NCBI GenBank assembly: GCA_032358165.1
Contig: JAALGY010000015.1
Span: 744,001 to 808,000 of the forward strand
Length of the DNA: 64,000 bases
Reading direction: 5' to 3'
DNA from: Diplosphaera chodatii
Lineage: Eukaryota > Chlorophyta > Trebouxiophyceae > Prasiolales > Stichococcaceae
The notes below the pieces were generated by a model. The model saw nothing but the letters and a program-made list of their open reading frames with translations, made no database searches and was not told the origin of the DNA. Shown here in pieces: positions 56,695-64,000 of the stretch. Made by a program: the position numbers and the translations under genes. Every line of letters begins with the position of its first letter. The first letter of the stretch is position 1.

Positions 56695-59600
56695 ATGGCT
56701 GCGGCCACAGCGCAGAATGCGCTCGCGGTTGTGCCGGGCGCCCCGCCAGCAGAGGTCGGCCTCGAGGGTATCAAGACCCACCGGCCTGCAGTGCCGAGGT
56801 GGGTAGTTGCGCGTCACTTGCACCATCTGACGTTTAGAAGCCCCGAGTGCGTTGCTGTCAGCAGAGTACACGCAGGCTGAGCGCGTTCTTGGGCTGCAGC
56901 GATGTGTCATCTGCCTGCGCAAGTGCAGGAGGACCATCGATCCAGCAGGTCCCTTCATCCAGCTGCTGCAGACGCGCTTTGTGCGCCGGGATGCTGGGTG
57001 CGCCCGGGAGGTGCAGCCCACGCCTGCGGGTGCACTACAGGTGGGGTCGGGACTGTTGCGCTCTTTCAATGACGCCTGCCATTGTGATACCCCATCAGCT
57101 TGGTGTGGCAACCATCTGACCTGCCGCTGCCCACTGTGCCGTGCACGCAGGTGTTGCCGCCGGCTGCATACATGCACCAGCCAGCCAACAGCTTCAACAC
57201 GCGCTTCGTGCATGCAAATGTCAACAAGGTGAGGCTGCAGGCACCCACGACTTTGGCGCATGCTGAGCATACGCATTGATGAATGCATTTGACACCCTAC
57301 TGGCGCGACTACAACGCAACGACGCCGACATTGCAGCCACCTGGTGCCCTGCAGTCAAAGACGACGATCAACGCCATCGTGTGGACGCCTGGCGGCCGCC
57401 GTGTGTTTGCCGCCGCGCACTCCGGCGAGTTTGCACTATGGGCGGGCGCTGCAGGCTTTGCCTTCGAGAGCGTCCTGCAGGCGAGCTCCAGCCTGCCCTG
57501 TTCTCTTGCAGTGTGAGGTCGTGTCTCACAGCTGCATTAGATATGCGCAGCAGGGCAGATTTGCAAATGCAGAGTACGACATGAGCTGCATGTGCGCTGC
57601 AGGCGCATGAGGCGCCGGTGCGGGCGATGACGTACAGCCACAACGGCAACTGGATCCTGTCAGGCGACGACACAGTGCGAGCCTGCAAACTGTGCTCAGC
57701 AATACCCGCTACAGCCGTTGGCAGTGCATGAACCACAGTGGTTGAATATGCAGCAGCTGGTCATGGTGACGTCGAAGGCAACCCTTTGTCTGGGTTCCGG
57801 GCTGCTGTTTGCAGCAAGAGTCACAAGCGAGCTGACAGAACGGGCTGACCCTACACAGCCAAGCTATAAACACATGGTCGATGCACTGCAGGGCTGCTTC
57901 CGGTATTGGAAACCGAACCTGGAGCTGGTAAAGCAGGAGGCAGGGCACCGGGAGGGCATCGAGGCCATCACCTTTGCGCCCTCCGACCTCAAGTTCGCCA
58001 CCGCCAGCAAGGACTCGACCGTCAAGGTGCGTGCACGTGGTGTTTGCTAGGCTTGAACCCTGAGGTACTGCATCATGCGCGAGCCTTGGTGTGTGAACAG
58101 TTCCCATGCCACGGCGGGGTACCTGCCGTCCGACCGCAGTCGCCTGAAACCGGCTTCGTGCAGCAAATCTGGCTGTGATGCGCATGTCGTGGCTGTGGGT
58201 GCAGGTGTGGGACTTTGCGACGTGCACGGCGGAGCAGGCCATGGCGGGGCACGGCGGCGACGTCAGCGCCGCGCACTGGCACCCGCAGCACGCCCTCGTC
58301 GCATCCGGCAGGTGCTGGCACAGCGAGCCCCGCCAATCGGATGCCTGTTAGACAGTGGCACATGGTCATCCCTCATGAAGCGTGCGGCCGCCTGCCGTCT
58401 GCCTCACTTTGCTCGACTGCTGCGGCGCAGCTTGCTGGTGCAATTACCTCTCTTGTGGTGGGCAGACACACGGCTTAGAGGTATCCGCTGCACTGTGCGT
58501 GTGAGCGGTCTCAGGGCCATCAGGCAACCTCCGACGTGCGTATGCAGCAAGGATGCGCTTGTGAAGATGTGGGATGTGAAGGGCGGCGGCGCGGTGGCGA
58601 CGCTGCACGGGCACAAGGGCGGCGTCACCGCGGCGGCCTGGAACGACAACGGCAACTGGCTGCTCACCGCTGCTCGGGACGCCGCGCTCAAGGTGAAAAC
58701 CTGTGCGCCTGTGGCAGTATTCCGAGGGGCTGGATGAAGATGTTGTGGGCAGACAGGTCATCTGCCCACCTGGGCATGGGGCGTCTGATGTAGGCACCCG
58801 GGACTGGTACGATCGATGCATCAAGTTGTCCAAGGGATCTGCTGGGAGGCGCACAGGTGTGGGATATGCGGACGCTGCGGGAGCTGCGCACGTTCCGGGG
58901 GCACACCAAGGATGTGCTGTGCGCGGCGTGGCACCCCGTCCACGAGGAGCTGTTCGCCAGCGGCGGCTACGACGGCGGCCTGCTCTACTGGCTCGCCTCC
59001 CGCCCCGGGCCCCAGGCAATTGCCTTTCCACGGTCGACAAAGCATGTACATGTGCATCTGCTCAATCCCGTTGGCTGTCTGGTCTTGGCCTCGGTCCTGG
59101 CAGTTTATCAGATCTGTCTGCCGTGAAATTCAGCAAACGCGCTGCAGCATGCATGCTCGTGCATTGCGCGCCAGTGCTCACTCTAGTGAATCAAGACGGC
59201 CGCCAGAGCTGAATCAATCGTGCTGCAGGCGGAGGTGCGTGGCGCGCACGAGGGCAGCGTGACGGCGGTGGCGTGGCACCCGGCGGGCCACCTGCTGGCG
59301 ACGGGCGGCAACGACCAGATGCTGCGCTTCTGGTGCCGCGCCCGCCCCGGGGAGCCCGCCGACGCGCACCAGGCCGCCATGCGCGCGCAGGCTGTCCTCG
59401 AGGGTGGGGCCCCCGCAGCACCATGCAGCCCGTGTACTGCACCACCCTGTATCCACCGCGCGGCTGCCGGTCTGGCTGCGAGTTTTCTGTTACCCATCCA
59501 CGGACAACGCTGGTCAGCTTCGCAGGCAGCTGGGGGCACTGTCAACCTCATGAACATGTTCTGTGCAGGCGAGGCGCCCAAGTCGCGTCACGCGCCGACG

Positions 59601-60475
59601 GTGGCGTCGGCGGGCGGCGCCATCCCCGGCATCGGCGAGGCCCTGGCGTTCACGCCCGCCACCACGCTTGGTACTCACTGCACATGTTGTAGCCGTGCAT
59701 CCACCTGTTGACTCAATTCACCATGTACCCACGTAGGGGCATGCCAGCTCTTAACGCTCATCACCAGCGCCACGCGGGCAGTGCATGCAACACCTGCCCA
59801 CATGTGTGACCAGCTCCCTTTGCCTGTGCAGATGCGATGCAGCTCGACAGGCCGGGCTCCGCGGGCGCCACCCCGCCGCCGCCCCCGCTCGCAGCGCAGC
59901 CGCCCGGCCTCCAACACCAGCCGTCTCGCCTGCAGGTGCACCCACCCCACTCTGCTAGTGCCGCTCGCCTGCAGCTTGTAGGCTCGCGCTGTTGCGCAGC
60001 TGGTTCCCGGGCCACATTGAGCTCCACTTCCTGCCGGCAGTGGCACGGGCGCGCGGATTCGCCGGCGGTGCAGCCGCCCCACGCTGGCGCCAAGCGGCCG
60101 CACTCCGCACTGGCTGGCCCGGGCGGCAGCAGGGACACCCCGCACATGGGGGCGGCAGCTGCAGAACAGCGGCGGCCAGCGGTGAGCTTGTGCCACCAAA
60201 TATCGCCGCTGTTCATGGCAGAGCCTGGCATGGCCGTCTACTGTGCCCGCTCGGTCATGTGTTGAAATGGCCTCAGCATTTGTTGAGCGCTGCTGGCATT
60301 GCAGGTGATGCGCAGCCAGTACGCCGCATCGCCGCCAGTGGTGCCGCAGGCCGTGGTGCCGCCGCCAGTCCAGCCACCGCCGGTGCAGCCGCAGGCGCAG
60401 CCGGGGCAGCGGCAGGCGGGGCGGCAGCCGGGGCGCAGCCGGGGCCGCGGCCGGGGCGGGCGCGGCCAGCGCTGA
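56695..60475 (+). CDS. WDR33: WDR33 / FY / Pfs2 polyadenylation factor (WD40)
   Basis: WD40 subunit of the cleavage and polyadenylation complex, the one that contacts the poly(A) signal in animals. The start at 56695 is [20 protein letters not shown]. The family N-terminal region follows: [27 protein letters not shown] (56965-57025) and [20 protein letters not shown] then HANVNK (57150-57226). WD repeats then come in order: [20 protein letters not shown] (57360), [20 protein letters not shown] (57603), [20 protein letters not shown] then [20 protein letters not shown] (57948-58240), [20 protein letters not shown] (58552), [20 protein letters not shown] (58857) and [20 protein letters not shown] with FWCRARPG (59240-59350). 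The C-terminal half is Pro/Ala-rich and ends with [14 protein letters not shown] then [14 protein letters not shown], an RGG box, at 60475. No FCA-binding PPLPP motif was seen. Confidence 0.93.
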
Positions 60476-61028
60476 CAAAGGCGGCCTGTGCATGGGGATA
60501 TATAGGACAGCCTGTCGACTCCGCATACATAAGGTGGTGATACGTACCACTGTACGAAAAGCCCGACCGCTCGGTCCCAGCTCCAAGTGGCTGGAGGCAT
60601 CGTGTACACAGCGTGATCAACATTGCTGTGGCGAGCGGCTGAGCCATGCACCGGGGTGAAGAGCATTCTAGAGGCTCGAAGCAACCCCACAGACGTTCAC
60701 GTCCAGCCGACGACAATCTGAAGTATGGGAATATGACGAACAGCGGAAGACCGTGAGGCATGGCAAGCTGATGTCATCACCCACCTGCACTGCTGCGCCT
60801 TCTCCACCTCTCGAGTCTGGCAGTACTCATCAGTCATCACATGTTCACAGGGGTGCATCCGCTTCAAGTCACGTCACACTCCCTGTTGTGACAGCAGAAG
60901 TGATCAACAGAAACACCCGATAGCATTGTCGATGCAGTCATCGCGATGTCAGCGTGCACGTCACCCAAGCACTGCATGATCATGTGGTGATCTGACGTGA
61001 CGTTGCACGGCTGTCAGCCTGATCGACC
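60476..61028. other. Spacer, nothing recognised
   Basis: A 553-base gap between two + strand genes. A TATATA lies at 60499-60504, far from the next start and too close to the WDR33 stop to mean much. Repeated TCACG/GTGA words near 60830-61000 are short and irregular. Confidence 0.3.
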
Positions 61029-62599
61029 ATGTGTCAGCTCAACTACGCGGTGCACTTGCTTCTCTCGTTGCTGCTGGTGGTGACGCCCGCGTCCCTGCAC
61101 GCTGAGGACGCCCAAACAGCACCCCCGCTGTGCAAGCCGCAGGTGCTTCATGCAAAACAATGTGAAACCCATGGCAATTACTAGATCAAGCAGTTTGCTG
61201 TTGCAACGCGTCGCAGTACATACACGACAGTCACACGCTTGAAATGCAGGGTCTGCTGAAGCTGACGGCGCCCTATGCTCCGCCCCGCAACACTGGTGGC
61301 CTTGCGTGGTGCAGCGGGTATGCGGCGTGCAGCTGCTGCGAGCACCAGCACGTCGCCGTCGCCTACAACAGCCTGCGATCTGTCATGGCCGACCCGGACT
61401 TCAGCCCACAGTGCACTGCCTTCCTCACGAAGCTCGCGTGCAGGTGAGCGTTGGGGTTGGACCTGGTGCAGAAACCAGTCAACCTTCGTGCGCATGCCCA
61501 GGAAACGCTTGCTGCTTTCATGTTGCAGGGTGTGCGACCCGCTGGTCGGGACAGGGCAGCGGCCGAGGGTCTGCCACGGCTTCTGTGGTGGCTTTTTCTC
61601 GGCGTGCGCAGACGAGTACTTCGCCTTCCACCAGGCCACAGGCGCACTCCCACTTCAGCGCAGCCAGTGTGCTGTGCTACGTGACCCTAGGTCACCCCCA
61701 CGACTCGGACAGTGCTCACGCTGTCGGCATCAAGATCGAGCAGGGGACTCTGACAGAGCATCGCCGTTGGTGTGCAGGGACGCTGACGCCCTGCGCGGCG
61801 TCAGGGCAGCAGCCGGCCCTGGTGTGCTCGCGGGGCCGCGACCTGGCCGCCTCCGGCGATGAGCTGTGCGCGCTGTCGGGCGTGCTGTCCGGCAGCGACA
61901 CCAGCCTGTGCTGGTCCGGCGCCGACACCCCAGCCGTGCTGGACAGCTGCAAAGGCAAGTCGGGCGGTGTTCACAGGAGTGCTTCAATGTGTAGGTCGCA
62001 GTGTGGGAGGCAAGCTCACGGGCCCTGCAACTGCAGAATGCAATCGAGCTCCTCTTGGATGGCACAGTGCACCTGGGTGCACGGCTGCTTCACGTGATTC
62101 TGGCGTGAAGGCAATCCTGCATTGCCTTGCAGGTGCAAGTGCGAGCGCCAAAGACACCGCTCGCCCATCAGCCGCAGGCCCAGGCGGCAAGGCAGCTGCT
62201 GGCGCCAACAAGGGCGCCAAGAAGCGGAAACAAAAGCAGGCCAAGGCGCGGAACAAGCGCGCTGCAGGCGCCAAGTACTCCACCGGCGACATGCTCCTTC
62301 TGGGCCTGGCGTGCATTGGCAGGTCAGCCCTCATCCCATACTGTGTCGCACATTGTTTCAGACTGCAAGCCTGCAAGATGATGCAATGGGCTCAAGGACC
62401 AGGCATAAGAGTAGTGGACGGCTAACATCTGCTCCTGCCGTGCAGCTTGTGGGCAGGATATCAGCTGCTTGCATCATCGGGCATGCTGGCCGGCATTGGC
62501 AGCGGCAACAATGAGTACTTTCCTGGCAGCGGGCAGCGGCTTGGCGGCGCAGCCCGCACAGCCAAGCACAAGCACGGCTTTGGCAATGCGAATGAGTGA
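61029..62599 (+). CDS. Folate-receptor-like Cys-rich ectodomain protein with C-terminal membrane helix
   Basis: The start at 61029 encodes a signal peptide, MCQLNYAVHLLLSLLLVVTP then ASLHAED. The ectodomain has PLCKPQ, LAWCSGYAACSCCEHQHVAV (61302), DFSPQCTAFLTKLACR (61400), VCDPLVGTGQRPRVCHGFCG then GFFSACADEYFAF (61529-61628), and DELCALSGVLSGSDTSLCWS (61858). The C-x-x-Y-x-x-C-x-C-C opening and the L-x-C-x-x-C-D-P centre match the folate-receptor-like domain found at the N-terminus of plant HIPL and animal HHIP proteins. No HHIP-type sugar-dehydrogenase-like propeller follows. Instead there is a basic linker (GAKKRKQKQAKARNKRAAG), a hydrophobic helix (TGDMLLLGLACIG joined to LWAGYQLLASSGMLAGIG), and a short tail ending at 62599. 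The ligand is unknown. A type I surface or endomembrane protein is inferred. Confidence 0.74.
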
Positions 62600-62804
62600 A
62601 GCACTGCGTGCATGACCCGTGCTGTTGTTAGACCCGGCCGCCCATACCGGTACACGCACAGCTGTTTTGACTGTCTTGCCATCAGGTTCTCAGATTGCCA
62701 TGCCATCAGCCAGCTATGCTAGATGTACAAAGCGGGTTGAACCACAACTCCTAAGAAAGAAAGCCAATCAATCCAAACCCACAGAGATAAGCTGCACACT
62801 ACAC

Positions 62805-64000
62805 TCAACGAGCACCATGCAGCCATGGCGACTGGCAGTGGGGGCAAGTGGACTTGGCAGAGGACTGGAACCACTTGTACAAGCAGGCTGCATGGAAGCA
62901 CTTGGCACACGTGCGGCAGGGCATCTTCGGCAGCTGCCCGTTGGCCGGATGCACGATGCTGTAGCAGATCAGGCACTCCTCCACGCCCTGCAAAGTGCAA
63001 CGCCACGTGATGCCAAGTGCACGGCAACAACATGTCTCAGCACAGGACCCAGCATGGCTGGTCCTTGCCGCACATGTGCCACAACCATCACTGCTGCTCA
63101 CCCATCACTACATGGTTGGGTGCAGATATCATCTGTGCGCAAAAATGCTGGACACCATAGTGTACCTGGAAGGTCTGGTCCACGTTGGCCTTCCACAGGC
63201 TCATGGCGTCCAGAATAGAGCCATTCTGATTACGCAAGAAGGCGGAGATGGACAGCAGCCACTTCCTCAGCCGGCCCTCACTCACACCCACCTGCCCGGC
63301 AACACCAACACTTGCTGACCACATTGCAGGTCCTCACATGTCAGACGTGCGGTTCAGTACAGACGTACGACCTGGCCGATGCAGATGCCTGTGCCAGGCT
63401 GGGAGACGTGTTATGGTGTGTGTGCAGTTGCGGTACATATAGCGCTGCAGTCATGGTGCGGACCTTGCGGCGGCACTCCACGTCTGCGGGCTTGAGCGGC
63501 CAGGCGGGCGGCAGCCGGATGGCCAGCTCCAGCACAGCGCCGTCCTCCACCTGCGCAGACGTCCACCGACGTAAATCCATGCACACACACGCATCTATGT
63601 GTATGTCTACAGGCGTACTCCAGGAAACAGTCTCTCGCAGCACGATGGCCGATTGGGGACTGCGCATCCATTCCAGGATGTAAAACGAGATGATCAGCCA
63701 TGGCGGCCAGGTTTTGCAGATTCAAGCCGACAGCAAAGCGCACCTGCGCGACGGCGACCACCTGCCGCAGCGCGGGGTTGGCCTTCAGGCTGAAGGCGTC
63801 GGCGTCCGCCAGCTCCCTGGCAGCCGGCGACTGCGCGACAGCAACACATAAGGTGACCGGCTGCATGACGTACTCGACGGCCATCGGGCCACACTATGCC
63901 GGTCGAGTGAAGACAGGCGGTGCCAGACAGGGCATGATGTCACACTTGACTACTGGTCAGTGTGGCTGCCTTTCGAGGTTGCTGAGCTCGGTTGCGGACC
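62805..64000 (-). CDS. LTN1: E3 ubiquitin ligase listerin, C-terminal part (5' end outside window)
   Basis: Ribosome-associated E3 ligase that ubiquitinates nascent chains on stalled 60S subunits. Only the C-terminal exons lie here. The most upstream exon is about 63825-63743 ([20 protein letters not shown], then LRQVVAVAQ). The RWD-like region reads [20 protein letters not shown] then [10 protein letters not shown] (63555-63460) and [39 protein letters not shown] (63300-63180). The RING exon is [40 protein letters not shown] and [15 protein letters not shown] (62990-62805), with the C4HC3 metal ligands intact. The stop is at 62805, convergent with the folate-receptor-like gene 205 bases away. 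The spacing V-x-C-x(n)-K-W-L and F-Q-G-V-E-E-C-x-I-C is specific to listerin. Confidence 0.94.

Noticed and set aside
1..64000. CRISPR, toxin-antitoxin, phage or transposase systems
   Set aside because: No regularly spaced repeats, integrase, transposase or prokaryotic operon is visible; the window is intron-rich nuclear DNA.

Overview
This is nuclear DNA of a green alga. The protein set points to a chlorophyte, probably of the trebouxiophyte type; that placement is an inference from overall protein resemblance. The evidence is a fairly GC-rich sequence with dense genes split by many introns of roughly 80 to 300 bases, mostly GT-AG with donors such as GTGAGT, GTGCGC and GTGGGT. The products are typically eukaryotic: a 20S proteasome subunit, SUMO, SF3B4, WDR33/FY, listerin, a TBC domain protein and a mitochondrial complex I subunit. 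I see no bacterial operon, CRISPR array, phage, insertion sequence, or convincing tRNA or rRNA gene. CDS coordinates below run from start codon to stop codon and include introns. I reconstructed exons by hand from splice sites, reading frame and family conservation, so some terminal or linker exons are approximate, as stated.

Layout. 1-1829 (-): proteasome beta5 subunit, cut by the window edge. 2355-6403 (+): two tandem DUF220 (START-like) genes. 7103-8644 (-): a small heat-shock protein. 9054-9820 (+): complex I subunit NDUFB4. 9987-11292 (-): a SPRING/C12orf49-like luminal protein. 11911-12667 (+): a SUMO with a long disordered N-terminus. 13105-15984 (-): a TBC Rab-GAP. 17028-25983 (+): the large de novo purine enzyme FGAM synthase. 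26556-29402 (+): endonuclease G. 30447-33123 (+): a membrane-anchored coiled-coil protein without recognisable family. 33746-35056 (-): a Tudor-like protein. 36350-42301 (-): an M1 aminopeptidase. 43112-44672 (+): a TLC-domain membrane protein. 45217 to about 46250 (-): dolichyldiphosphatase. 46814-48743 (+): an orphan four-helix membrane protein. 48967-50396 (-): PHO88/SND3. 50938-52985 (+): SF3B4. 53609-55701 (-): a secretory alpha/beta hydrolase. 56695-60475 (+): WDR33/FY. 61029-62599 (+): a folate-receptor-like membrane protein. 62805 to the right edge (-): listerin, entering from outside.

The genes are mostly single-copy housekeeping functions that do not form one pathway. Loosely related themes are protein turnover (proteasome beta5, listerin, aminopeptidase, SUMO), mRNA processing (SF3B4, WDR33), and the ER and secretory pathway (SPRING-like, DOLPP1, PHO88/SND3, TLC, TBC). 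Most neighbours are head-to-head or tail-to-tail, so many intergenic gaps of 0.4-1 kb probably serve as shared promoters. The items most worth a second look are the SPRING-like protein with its second Cys-rich module, the SUMO ending in Q-R-G-G, the DUF220 duplication, three unrecognised proteins, and an AT-rich palindrome at 53337-53388.
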